Assembly: GCA_035512195.1 (NCBI GenBank)
Contig: DATKEK010000273.1
Span: forward strand, 1 to 11,932
Reading direction: 5' to 3'
DNA from: DATKEK01 sp035512195
GTDB taxonomy: Bacteria > Pseudomonadota > Gammaproteobacteria > Burkholderiales > Eutrophovitaceae
DNA: 11,932 nt
Below the pieces are notes generated by a model, which had not been told where the DNA came from, ran no database searches, and saw only the letters and a list, made by a program, of their open reading frames with translations. Position numbers and translations under genes: made by a program. Of the stretch, positions 1 through 7,372 are shown piece after piece; the stretch's first letter is position 1, and every line of letters begins with the position of its first letter.

Positions 1-311
<311 letters not shown>

Positions 312-325
<14 letters not shown>

Positions 326-815
326 TTCGTTGCACTCCGTCCTGACCGACGCGCGCCAGAAGGACGCTGACCTTGCCCCTCCCCGGAACGTTGGCGTCTG
401 GCGCTATTTCCGACAGCGGCGCAAGCACGAACGCGCGTTCGTGCATGCGCGGGTGCGGGATGCTGATGCCCGGTTCGTCCATCACCACGTCGTCATATAG
501 CAGCAGGTCGAGATCCAGTGTGCGCGGTGCGTCTTTCGTCGAGCGCGCACGCCCGTGCAGTTGCTCGATTGCGAGAAGGCCGTCGAGCAGATCCCGCGGC
601 GCGAGCGCAGTGCGGATCTGCGCGACTGCATTGATGAAATCCGGTTGTTCGCGCAAACCGACCGGCGCCGTGCGGTAGAGCGATGAACACGCGTCCACCC
701 GCGTGTGTGCCAGGCCGCCGAGCTCCTCGAACACGCCTCGTACCATCGCCATCGGGTCGCCAAGATTGCTGCCAATGCCGATGAACGCCGAAACAATTGC
801 CCCCTGCCCGTGCAT
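312..815 (-). CDS. folK: 2-amino-4-hydroxy-6-hydroxymethyldihydropteridine pyrophosphokinase (HPPK)
   Basis: Transfers pyrophosphate from ATP to 6-hydroxymethyl-7,8-dihydropterin, the step before dihydropteroate synthase in folate synthesis; cytoplasmic. The 167-aa product is close to the usual HPPK length. Visible motifs are FIGIGSNLGDP (11-21), YRTAPVG (47-53) and QPDFINAV (57-64, pterin pocket). The signature RSTKDAPRTLDLDLLLY (91-107) holds the two Mg-binding Asp (101, 103) and the ATP-contacting Arg. PHPRMHERAFVLAPL (120-134) closes the site. The frame stays open upstream to 968 but only through pcnB-overlapping sequence. ATG at 815 is preferred because it makes a TGATG junction with the pcnB stop and has AGGAA 5 nt upstream (825-821). 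It lies between pcnB and the deoxynucleoside kinase in one probable transcript. No odd residues were seen. Confidence 0.95.
335..338 (-). promoter_or_regulatory. Ribosome binding site deciding the TTG start of the deoxynucleoside kinase
   Basis: GGAG on the minus strand, 9 nt before TTG at 325-323, inside the 3' end of folK. No ATG or GTG occurs in the kinase frame between the upstream stop-free region and the P-loop, so this site is the main argument for the non-ATG start. Confidence 0.5.
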
Positions 816-2179
816 CAGGATTCCTGCGCATCCGGTACCGAAGAATGCGCGGGCCCGGTGCCTTTGCGTCGGCGGCGGCGACGTCGGCCACTGCCGCTGC
901 CTGCGCCGCCGGGCACCAGGAGCCGTTTGCGTTCGTCCTCGTCCGCGTTCTGGAAACGTTCCCACCACTGCGCGATTTCCATGTCGAGTTCGCCACTCTC
1001 GCAGCGCAGGCGCAGAAAATCATAGCCGGCACGGAAACGCGGATTGGCCAGCAGTGCATACGGCCTGCGCCCCGAGCGGTTCAACAGCCTCGCCTGCAGC
1101 ACCCAGATTTCCTTCATGTCGATGCCGAAACGGCGAGGAATTGCCATGTTCTCGGCCTGGTCGTGCTGCACCTCGTCCATCGCCTGAAACAGGGCGGGAA
1201 TGGATTTCAGGCCCGAGTCTTCAGCCTGCTTCCATGCCGTAAGCACTTCATGCCACAGGAGCGCAGCGAACAGGAACCCCGGAGACACCGGCTTCCCGTC
1301 GCGGATGCGCTCATCCGTGCGCTGAAGCGCAAGCATCACGAAACGCTCGCCCAGCGGCTGCTCGACGATCACATCCAGCATCGGCAGCAGTCCGTGATGC
1401 AGCCCTTCTTCCCGCAGCTGCAGCACGCACTTGGCCGCGTGCCCGGAAAGCAGCAGCTTGAGCATTTCCTCGAACACCCGCGACGGCGGAACATTTTTCA
1501 GCAGGGGCCCGAGCTTGCGGATGGGCGCGCGGGTACCGGGTTCGATTTTCAGACCAAGCTTTGCCGCCAGGCGCACGGCACGCAGCATGCGCACCGGGTC
1601 CTCCCGGTAGCGTGCTTCCGGGTCGCCGATCATGCGCAGCCTTTTCGCCTTGAGGTCGGCTAGTCCGCCAACGTAGTCGACGATCTGTTCCGTCGCAGGA
1701 TCGTAAAACAGCGCGTTGACGGTGAAGTCGCGCCGGCCCGCGTCCTCCTCCTGCGTGCCGAACACGTTGTCACGCAGCACCCGGCCGTGCTCGTCGGTTG
1801 CAGGCGTATCGCTGTCGGCGACGACATGCTTGGCGCGGAACGTCGAAACTTCGACCACCTCGTCTCCGCACATTGCGTGCACCAGCCGGAAACGCCGGCC
1901 GATGATCCGGGAGCGCCTGAATGCCGACCGGACTTCTTCCGGAGTCGCGTCGGTCGCCAGATCGAAGTCCTTGGGCCGCAGCCCCAGCATCAGGTCGCGT
2001 ACCGCGCCGCCCACCACGTATGCGTGAAAGCCTTTTTCCTGCAATGCCGTGGTGACCCTGCGGGCGCAGGAACTGATCTGGTCTCGCGATACGCCGTGAC
2101 TGGATTTAGGCACCACCGATGGCTTGTCCGGGCGCGGAGCGCTTCCGGGCAGGAGCCGGCTTAAGAAACTCCGGATCAT
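815..2179 (-). CDS. pcnB: Poly(A) polymerase I
   Basis: Adds 3' poly(A) tails to RNA, marking transcripts for exonucleolytic decay (class II nucleotidyltransferase of the CCA-enzyme/PAP superfamily). From ATG 2179 the product is 454 aa, near the family's roughly 460. Seen in order: YVVGGAVRDLMLG (54-66) with the nucleotidyltransferase GG, and KDFDLATDATPEEV (70-83) with catalytic Asp 71 and 73. Glu110 is the third carboxylate in VVEVSTFR. RRDFTVNALFYDP (149-161) and YREDPVRMLRAVR (191-203) follow. The C-terminus ends in a run of seven Arg plus Lys, the basic RNA-binding tail typical of bacterial PcnB. The reading frame is open to 2290, but residues before MIRSFLSRL look non-coding and run into the intergenic gap, so ATG 2179 is preferred. 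No good Shine-Dalgarno precedes it, so the start is less certain than the identity. PAP rather than CCA-adding enzyme is indicated by the basic tail and folK linkage. Confidence 0.95.
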   Translation of the reverse strand: MIRSFLSRLLPGSAPRPDKPSVVPKSSHGVSRDQISSCARRVTTALQEKGFHAYVVGGAVRDLMLGLRPKDFDLATDATPEEVRSAFRRSRIIGRRFRLVHAMCGDEVVEVSTFRAKHVVADSDTPATDEHGRVLRDNVFGTQEEDAGRRDFTVNALFYDPATEQIVDYVGGLADLKAKRLRMIGDPEARYREDPVRMLRAVRLAAKLGLKIEPGTRAPIRKLGPLLKNVPPSRVFEEMLKLLLSGHAAKCVLQLREEGLHHGLLPMLDVIVEQPLGERFVMLALQRTDERIRDGKPVSPGFLFAALLWHEVLTAWKQAEDSGLKSIPALFQAMDEVQHDQAENMAIPRRFGIDMKEIWVLQARLLNRSGRRPYALLANPRFRAGYDFLRLRCESGELDMEIAQWWERFQNADEDERKRLLVPGGAGSGSGRRRRRRRKGTGPAHSSVPDAQES

Positions 2180-2215
2180 GAGGAGATATGCCCGCGAGGA
2201 GGCTGAAAGGCGGGA

Positions 2216-2221
2216 ATTATA
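2216..2221 (-). promoter_or_regulatory. Candidate -10 element for pcnB-folK-kinase
   Basis: A consensus TATAAT on the minus strand lies in the 111-bp gap between the HAD gene and pcnB, about 37 nt before the chosen pcnB ATG. No good -35 is found (best is TCGTGA at 16 bp, 3 of 6 matches), so this is a candidate only. It would let pcnB-folK-kinase be transcribed independently of the upstream phosphatase. Confidence 0.3.
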
Positions 2222-2290
2222 ACCGCCGGATACGTCCTCACGACTGCGGGACGAGGTCTCGAACCGCCCCAGTCCGGGCCGCGGACACAC

Positions 2291-2947
2291 TCAACGCAGG
2301 CTGATGATGCGCCAGTCGTTGGCGAGCGCGTGCTCCTTGAGCGTTTCGTCGGGATCGACCGCAACCGGGTGGCTCACGATCGACAGCAACGGAAGATCGT
2401 TCAGCGAGTCGCTGTAGAACCACGTCTCTTCGAGCGCGTTCCAGTCGAGATCGTGGTCCTTCAGCCAGGCATGCAGGCGGATTACCTTGCCTTCGCGGAA
2501 CGCCGGCACACCGCTCACCCGCCCGGTGAACCCGCCATCGATCTGCTCCGGCTCGGTGGCAATGAGATTCTCAATCCCGAACTCGCGCGCGATCGGGCCG
2601 GTCACGAAACTGTTGGTCGCGGTGATGATCACTCGCGCATCTTCCCGGTGACTTTCAACCAGATCGCGAGATTTCTGCGTCATGATCGGGCGGATTCTTT
2701 TCTCCAGGAACTCGGTATGCCATTCGTCCAGCTCGGCACGAGGATGCCGCGACAGCGGTTTCAGCTGGAAATCGAGGAACTCGTGAATATCCAGCGTACC
2801 GGCCATGTACGCATCGTAGAACTGGTGGTTGCGCGCTTCGTATACCTCACGGTCGAGCACGCCTTTCTCGATCAGGAACTGCGCCCACTCGAAATCGCTG
2901 TCCCCGGCGAGCAGGGTGTTGTCCAGATCGAACAGGGCAAGGCGCAT
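2291..2947 (-). CDS. HAD-superfamily subfamily IB phosphatase (SerB-like, TIGR01490 type)
   Basis: Predicted soluble phosphomonoesterase of the haloacid dehalogenase superfamily, 218 aa. Motif I is FDLDNTLL, with nucleophile Asp7 and acid/base Asp9. Motif II is VIITATNS (107-113), motif III Lys154 in REGKVIRL, and motif IV YSDSLNDLPLL (178-188) with Asp180 and Asp184. All four are intact, so it should be active. The helical cap between motifs I and II (roughly residues 15-90) is the C1 type of the phosphoserine-phosphatase group. The substrate is unknown: phosphoserine, histidinol phosphate or another small phosphate ester are possible, and nothing nearby decides. Start ATG 2947 has AGGA 5-6 nt upstream. 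It sits between hda and pcnB, separated from each by gaps large enough for separate promoters. Confidence 0.9.
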   Translation of the reverse strand: MRLALFDLDNTLLAGDSDFEWAQFLIEKGVLDREVYEARNHQFYDAYMAGTLDIHEFLDFQLKPLSRHPRAELDEWHTEFLEKRIRPIMTQKSRDLVESHREDARVIITATNSFVTGPIAREFGIENLIATEPEQIDGGFTGRVSGVPAFREGKVIRLHAWLKDHDLDWNALEETWFYSDSLNDLPLLSIVSHPVAVDPDETLKEHALANDWRIISLR

Positions 2948-3057
2948 GGTGATCCTGTCAGGGATGTCGTAGCCCCGGCATCGCCGGTTACGCGAACCTC
3001 GTTGGCACCGCTATAGGAAGAATCGGGATGACGGGAACATCCAAAAATTCGGCGGCC

Positions 3058-3063
3058 AGTATA
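3058..3063 (-). promoter_or_regulatory. Candidate -10 element for the HAD phosphatase gene
   Basis: TATACT on the minus strand, in the context GTTATACTGG, in the 241-bp gap (2948-3188) between hda and the phosphatase. The -35 region is poor (TTGGCG is only 13 bp away; at 17 bp GCTATT). A start here would give a leader of about 105 nt containing a short CCGGC/GCCGG hairpin (2977-2991 region). I see no gene in this gap. Confidence 0.3.
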
Positions 3064-3188
3064 ACGGAATTCGCATCGCCAATAGCCGGCGGCCGCCTGC
3101 CGCACGGTCTGTCCGATACCCGTTATCTCCCGTGCCGCAGTCCCGGCAGGATGACGGCTTTCGGCAGAGCATGGAATCGTCCGTTCGA

Positions 3189-3869
3189 CTAGCGCGCATC
3201 GCCCGCCAGCAGCTCTCGCAGCAACGGCACGGTAATAGCCCGCTTGGACTCCAGCGAATGCCGGTCGAGCGCGTCCAGCAGCGCGATCAGGTGGCGCAGA
3301 TCACGGCTCTGGCGCACCAGCAGATAATCGACCACCTCGCGCGGCAACGGCATGCCGCGCGCGCGTGCATGCGCGAACAGGGCCGCTGCCTTTTCCTCAT
3401 CGCTCAACGCATGCACCTGGTAAACCAGCCCCCAGCCCAACCGGGTGACAAGGTCTTCGCGCAGACCGAGCGCAGCGGGCGGCGCGTCTGCGGCCGCGAC
3501 CAGCACACCGCCCTGCTCGCGTACCGCGTTGTAAAGCGTAAACAGCGCGGACTGTGCCGCCGCGTCGAACCCGTGCACGTCGTCCACAGCGATACCTTGC
3601 GGCGAAATGGCATCGGTCAGGCGCGCAAGCTCGACCGCGTTTGCGGCATACGCAAGCTTGCGCCCCGATTGCGCGCAGGCCGCCGTTACCGCGGCCAGCA
3701 AATGCGACTTTCCGCATCTCGCCGGGCCCCAGAGATAGACGAATCGCTCCGGCGGCGCGGGCCCGGCGATCGCGCGCAACGCTGCCACTACCTCGGCGTT
3801 GCGGCCAGCAACGAAATTGTCCAGGGACGGCGCAGGTGGCGGAGCAAGACCGAGCGCTAGCTGCTTCAT
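3189..3869 (-). CDS. hda: DnaA regulatory inactivator Hda (DnaA-like AAA+ protein)
   Basis: AAA+ protein that binds the DNA-loaded sliding clamp and stimulates hydrolysis of DnaA-bound ATP, preventing re-initiation. The product is 226 aa, the size of Hda and half that of DnaA, with no DNA-binding domain IV. The N-terminal QLALGL (3-8) matches the clamp-binding QL-L-L motif. Walker A is GPARCGKSHLL (48-58), Walker B IAVDDVHGF (93-101), sensor I VLVAAADAP (122-130), and box VII LREDLVTRLGWG (136-147) has the arginine finger at Arg143. The sensor II region is SRDLRHLIALLDAL (188-201). The ATG at 3869 forms a TGATG junction with the perM stop. The frame extends upstream to 4250, but only as a shadow within perM. 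No clear Shine-Dalgarno precedes the start, so coupling to perM translation is likely. Gene order perM-hda is also known in gammaproteobacteria. Confidence 0.93.
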   Translation of the reverse strand: MKQLALGLAPPPAPSLDNFVAGRNAEVVAALRAIAGPAPPERFVYLWGPARCGKSHLLAAVTAACAQSGRKLAYAANAVELARLTDAISPQGIAVDDVHGFDAAAQSALFTLYNAVREQGGVLVAAADAPPAALGLREDLVTRLGWGLVYQVHALSDEEKAAALFAHARARGMPLPREVVDYLLVRQSRDLRHLIALLDALDRHSLESKRAITVPLLRELLAGDAR

Positions 3870-4933
3870 CAGGATTTGTAAAGTTCGCTTGCCTGGTAGC
3901 CGGCCTTGAGATGACGCAGGCCCACCAGCAGCGCAGCGCTCGCGGGCAAGGCGAACAGCAGACCGAAAAACCCGAACAACTGGCCAAATGCGAGCAATGC
4001 GAAGATGACCGCGACCGGATGCAAGCCGATGCGATCGCCCACCAGCCAGGGCGTAACGACCATGCTTTCCAGCAGTTGGCCCAAGCCGAAGGCAATCCAG
4101 ACCGGAACGATCTGCCAGAAGTTGTCGAACTGCACCAGCCCCGACAGTGTCGCCAGCAGCAGCCCCACAACCGCCCCTAAATAAGGCACGAATACCAGCA
4201 CGCCGGCAAGCACACCGATCGGCAGGGCGAACTCGAGCCCGGCCAGCCACAGCGCGATGACGAAATACGCGGACATGATCGCGATCACCGAGAGCTGTCC
4301 GCGCAGGAATTCGCTCAGCACGGCGTCAACTTCGCGGCCGATCGCGGTCGCGCCGACATGGTGTCGGCGGGGGATCAGTTCGCCGATGCGCGCGACCAGC
4401 CCGTGCCAGTCGCGCAGAAAGTAAAACAGCAGCACAGGCACCAGCACCAGCGCAGCGATAAATCCCGCCAGAGTCAGCCCGCCGCTGGAGAGCGCCGACA
4501 GCCACTCGCCCGCCTTGCCGCGCTGCGTGTTCAGCGCATCTGCGAACGAGGCCTTTGCCTGTTGCAGGTCCAGGCTGATGTCGATACTGAAAGTGGAGGC
4601 CACCCAGGGCAGCAGGCGCGAGCGGATCCAGTCAACGAACTCGGGGACGTGCTGCAGGTACGCCGCAAACTGCTGCTGCAGGACAGGAATGAGTATCAGA
4701 CCGAGCGCCACCAGCAACAGCACCAGCAGGACCAGCACCAGCATCACCGCAAGCGTGCGCGGCAGGCGGTATTTCTCCAGCCTGTCGACGAGCGGCAGAC
4801 AGATGTAGGCGAGAAGCGCGGCGAACAGAAACAGGCTCAGGACCGGCGCCAGCAGATACATCAGCGCGCCGATCGCGGCAAACGCGCCGAGGTACCAGAG
4901 ATAACGGGAAGAATCGAAGCGGGCGGAGTGCAT
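3869..4933 (-). CDS. perM: AI-2E transporter family (UPF0118/PerM) inner-membrane protein
   Basis: Polytopic inner-membrane protein of the family that includes E. coli PerM and the AI-2 exporter TqsA; 354 aa, the usual length. Hydrophobic segments are visible near residues 12-48 (two), 60-86, 150-173, 213-258 (two), 260-290 and 303-340. A soluble loop with amphipathic helices spans about 87-150. The conserved C-terminal half includes VPYLGAVVGLLLA (near 249-261) and LESMVVTPWLVGDRIGLHPVAVI (288-310 region), the family's P-Y-G and NP/TP-VG signature area. Despite the family name, transport of autoinducer-2 is shown for only a few members; the substrate here is unknown. It overlaps hda by one base and is divergent from purM, an arrangement also found in gammaproteobacteria. 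No convincing Shine-Dalgarno precedes ATG 4933. Confidence 0.9.
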   Translation of the reverse strand: MHSARFDSSRYLWYLGAFAAIGALMYLLAPVLSLFLFAALLAYICLPLVDRLEKYRLPRTLAVMLVLVLLVLLLVALGLILIPVLQQQFAAYLQHVPEFVDWIRSRLLPWVASTFSIDISLDLQQAKASFADALNTQRGKAGEWLSALSSGGLTLAGFIAALVLVPVLLFYFLRDWHGLVARIGELIPRRHHVGATAIGREVDAVLSEFLRGQLSVIAIMSAYFVIALWLAGLEFALPIGVLAGVLVFVPYLGAVVGLLLATLSGLVQFDNFWQIVPVWIAFGLGQLLESMVVTPWLVGDRIGLHPVAVIFALLAFGQLFGFFGLLFALPASAALLVGLRHLKAGYQASELYKS

Positions 4934-4940
4934 TTTTCGG

Positions 4941-4946
4941 TAGAAT
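4941..4946 (+). promoter_or_regulatory. Possible -10 element of the purM operon
   Basis: TAGAAT lies about 65 nt before the purM TTG start, within the 77-bp divergent spacer. The matching -35 (AGCGGG at 17 bp) is poor, so the call rests on position and the -10 only. Confidence 0.22.
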
Positions 4947-4980
4947 TCGTTCGGCTTCGCAAACTTGCGTGCCGCCTGCC

Positions 4981-5009
4981 AATTTATCCCGAAGTACTGG
5001 GCTACTCAA
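4981..5009 (-). promoter_or_regulatory. Candidate sigma70-type promoter of perM-hda
   Basis: On the minus strand, TTGAGT (5009-5004), a 17-bp spacer and TAAATT (4986-4981) place the transcript start near 4974, about 40 nt before the perM ATG. The -35 hexamer ends 2 bp from the proposed purM start codon, so the two genes' control regions interlock. Confidence 0.45.
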
Positions 5010-5010
5010 C

Positions 5011-6057
5011 TTGAAATCCGACAATACTCCTGCTCCGCTGTCCTATCGCGACGCCGGCGTCGATATCGATGCTGGCGACCGACTGGTCGATAACATCAAG
5101 CCATTCGCCCGCCGCACCCTGCGCGAAGGCGTACTCACCGGTATCGGTGGGTTCGGCGCGCTGTTCGAGGTGCCGAAAGGTTTCCGGGAACCCGTGCTGG
5201 TCTCGGGCACCGACGGCGTCGGCACCAAGCTCAAGCTTGCCTTCCAGTTGAACCGACACGACACGGTCGGCATCGATCTGGTGGCGATGAGCGTGAACGA
5301 CATCCTGGTGCAGGGCGCCGAGCCACTGTTCTTTCTCGACTACTTCGCCTGCGGCAGGCTGGACGTATCGGTGGCCACCGACGTGGTGAAAGGCATCGCC
5401 GCCGGCTGCGAGCAGGCGGGCTGCGCGCTGATCGGCGGCGAAACCGCAGAGATGCCCGGCATGTATCCGGACGGCGAGTACGATCTCGCCGGCTTTGCGG
5501 TCGGCGTGGTCGAGAAATCCCGCATCATCGACGGCCGCGACATCGTGCCGGGAGACGCGGTCCTCGGCCTCGCGAGCAGCGGCGCTCACTCGAATGGTTA
5601 CTCGCTGATACGGCGCATCGTCGACCGCTTCGGTGTCGACCTGTCATCCGATTTCGACGGACGCACGTTAGGGGAAGCATTACTGACGCCCACACGCATC
5701 TACGTCAAATCCGTGCTTTCGCTTATCACGAAATATCCCGTCAAGGGCCTTGCCCACATCACCGGCGGAGGACTGGTTGAAAATCTGCCGCGGGTCCTGC
5801 CGCAGAACACCGTGGCGCAGCTCGATCGCCGCGCCTGGAAACGCCCGACACTGTTCGACTGGCTGCAGCAGACCGGAAACATCGAGGACGCAGAGATGCA
5901 TCGCGTGTTCAACTGCGGTATCGGCATGGCCCTGATCGTTGCCGCCAGGGATGCGCCGGCGGCGTTGCGCGAACTGCAGCAGCAAGGCGAGAGCGCATGG
6001 CAGATCGGCGAAATTCGCGCGCGGCAAGGCTCGGAATCGCAGGCACAGGTCGCATGA
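5011..6057 (+). CDS. purM: Phosphoribosylformylglycinamidine cyclo-ligase (AIR synthetase)
   Basis: Converts FGAM to aminoimidazole ribonucleotide with ATP, step five of purine synthesis; cytoplasmic dimer. Family motifs run through the whole frame: YRDAGVDIDAG (12-22), SGTDGVGTKLKLA (65-77, nucleotide-binding glycine loop), SVNDILVQGAEPLFFLDY (94-111), GGETAEMPGMY (142-152) and HITGGGLVENLPRVLP toward the C-terminus. There is no ATG at the right place. TTG 5011 gives 348 aa, close to E. coli PurM (345 aa), with the family-like short leader before SYRDAGV. An upstream in-frame GTG at 4969 would add 14 residues of unlikely sequence. Neither has a clear Shine-Dalgarno, so the exact start is uncertain. 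The stop overlaps the purN start (ATGA), so purM heads a five-gene run. Confidence 0.95.
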   Translation: MKSDNTPAPLSYRDAGVDIDAGDRLVDNIKPFARRTLREGVLTGIGGFGALFEVPKGFREPVLVSGTDGVGTKLKLAFQLNRHDTVGIDLVAMSVNDILVQGAEPLFFLDYFACGRLDVSVATDVVKGIAAGCEQAGCALIGGETAEMPGMYPDGEYDLAGFAVGVVEKSRIIDGRDIVPGDAVLGLASSGAHSNGYSLIRRIVDRFGVDLSSDFDGRTLGEALLTPTRIYVKSVLSLITKYPVKGLAHITGGGLVENLPRVLPQNTVAQLDRRAWKRPTLFDWLQQTGNIEDAEMHRVFNCGIGMALIVAARDAPAALRELQQQGESAWQIGEIRARQGSESQAQVA

Positions 6058-6692
6058 AGCGCATCGCGATTCTGGTTTCGGGTCGCGGCAGCAATATGCA
6101 GGCGATACTCGATGCACGTCTGCCAGTCGAGATCGCTGCAGTCGTCAGCAACAATCCGGGCGCAAAGGCGCTGGACCTTGCGCGCGCACACGGCCTGCCG
6201 ACGGCAACGGTGAATCATCGCGAACACCCCGACCGCGCCGCATTCGACAGCGCTCTCGCGGAGAAACTGGCCGGCTTCCGGCCGGATCTGGTGGTACTGG
6301 CCGGATTCATGCGCATACTCACCGAGCCGTTCCTTGCGCGCTTTGGCGGGCGGATTCTCAACATTCATCCCTCATTGCTACCGGCTTTTCCCGGCACGGA
6401 CACGCACCGCCGCGCGCTCGATGCCGGTGTGCGCCTGCATGGGTGCACGGTGCATTTCGTCACCCCGGCACTGGATCATGGACCAATCGTGATCCAGGCC
6501 GCGGTCCCAGTGCTGCCGGATGACGATGAGCAGAAGCTGGCCGCCCGCGTGCTGGAACAGGAACATCGCATCTACCCGCTCGCCGTCCGCTGGTTTGCCG
6601 AGGGAAAACTGACGATCGGCGGGGGCCGGGTGCGCGTGGATGAGCAGTGCGTTTTTCCGCAACCGATCATCTCTCCCGCGGCAGGCAAATGA
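6054..6692 (+). CDS. purN: Phosphoribosylglycinamide formyltransferase (GART, folate-dependent)
   Basis: Formylates GAR with 10-formyl-tetrahydrofolate, step three of purine synthesis. The 212-aa product equals the E. coli length. The N-terminal phosphate-binding region is IAILVSGRGSNMQAIL (4-19). The catalytic triad is intact: Asn103 and His105 in LNIHPSLLPAFPG, and Asp141 in LDHGPIVIQ, each offset by three from the E. coli Asn106/His108/Asp144. GCTVHFV (130-136) is also conserved. The ATG overlaps the purM TGA by four bases, and its own TGA overlaps the ATG of the next gene in the same way. The folate substrate links it functionally to folK on the other strand, though not by transcription. 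Confidence 0.97.
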   Translation: MKRIAILVSGRGSNMQAILDARLPVEIAAVVSNNPGAKALDLARAHGLPTATVNHREHPDRAAFDSALAEKLAGFRPDLVVLAGFMRILTEPFLARFGGRILNIHPSLLPAFPGTDTHRRALDAGVRLHGCTVHFVTPALDHGPIVIQAAVPVLPDDDEQKLAARVLEQEHRIYPLAVRWFAEGKLTIGGGRVRVDEQCVFPQPIISPAAGK

Positions 6693-7372
6693 AACAACTC
6701 TTGTTGATGCTTCTGCTCTGTGCAAGCACCGCTGCCGCGGCTGCGCCGCCTGCGCGGATCGAGATGAGTTTCGCCATTACGTTCGGCAATATGCGAATCG
6801 GCGAAGGCCGCGACGTGCTGGTACATGACGGCAAACGCTACACCGTGACCAGCGTATCGAAGCCGGTCGGCATCGCCTCGGCCTTCATCGGCAGCATCGT
6901 CCGCGAAAGCCGCGGCCTGGTGACCGCAGCCGGGCTGAAGCCCGAATACTTCAAGGAGGATCGCGGACGGCGCGGCCAGCGGATCGCCGCGTTCGACTGG
7001 GGCGCGGACCGCATCACTTTGACGCAGAACGAGCATACGCACAGCCAGGCGCTGCCGCCAGGCACACTCGATTACGCAAGCTTCCAGTTCAACTTTGCCT
7101 TTGTGCCACCCGACGAAAACGGGATCAAGGTCCCGCTTACGGATGGCAGGCGCGTCAAGGAGTACCAGTACCGGTTCATCGGCCGGGAGACGCTGCAGAC
7201 GCCGATCGGGCCGATCGAGACTGTGCATTTCGAGCGCGAGATCGATCCGGAAGAAAAGCGCAGCTTCGAGGTGTGGCTCGCAACGGACAAGCACTACCTG
7301 CCGGTGCGGATACGCTACTCGGAAAAAGGCAGGACTTTCGACTCGGTCGTCACCGGCATCAGCATCCAGTGA
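6689..7372 (+). CDS. DUF3108 domain exported protein of unknown function
   Basis: A 227-aa protein with a signal peptide: MKQ followed by a leucine-rich core and an Ala-rich end, with probable cleavage around residues 18-20 (AAAAA-PP). The mature part is beta-rich, begins IEMSFAITFGNMRIGEG, and later carries ETVHFEREIDPEEKRSFEVWLATDKHYLPVRIRY. The pairing of an F-V-L-A or similar strand with a K-LPVRI-Y segment near the C-terminus is characteristic of the DUF3108 family (periplasmic, lipocalin/LolA-like beta fold suspected, function not established). The start ATG 6689 overlaps the purN stop by four bases. Its stop overlaps the GTG start of the methyltransferase by four bases. A DUF3108 gene behind purN is a common betaproteobacterial arrangement, but I know of no shown link to purine metabolism. 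Confidence 0.85.
   Translation: MKQLLLMLLLCASTAAAAAPPARIEMSFAITFGNMRIGEGRDVLVHDGKRYTVTSVSKPVGIASAFIGSIVRESRGLVTAAGLKPEYFKEDRGRRGQRIAAFDWGADRITLTQNEHTHSQALPPGTLDYASFQFNFAFVPPDENGIKVPLTDGRRVKEYQYRFIGRETLQTPIGPIETVHFEREIDPEEKRSFEVWLATDKHYLPVRIRYSEKGRTFDSVVTGISIQ

Noticed and set aside
3118..3160. Inverted repeat TGCCG-GGACTG-CGGCA (minus strand) after hda as a terminator
   Set aside because: The stem is only 5 bp and no T-run follows on the minus strand.
3011..3199. 62-codon minus-strand frame in the hda-HAD gap
   Set aside because: Begins inside the end of hda without a ribosome site; composition looks random and it overlaps the candidate -10 at 3058.
3132..3860. Long open frame on the plus strand opposite hda (242 codons)
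   Set aside because: It mirrors hda, whose motifs are unambiguous. The translation is Arg/Gln-rich without any recognisable domain, as expected of antisense frames in GC-rich DNA.
4358..5014. Plus-strand open frame opposite perM rich in Gln, Arg and His
   Set aside because: A low-complexity shadow of Leu/Val-rich membrane codons read backwards; no start context or family.
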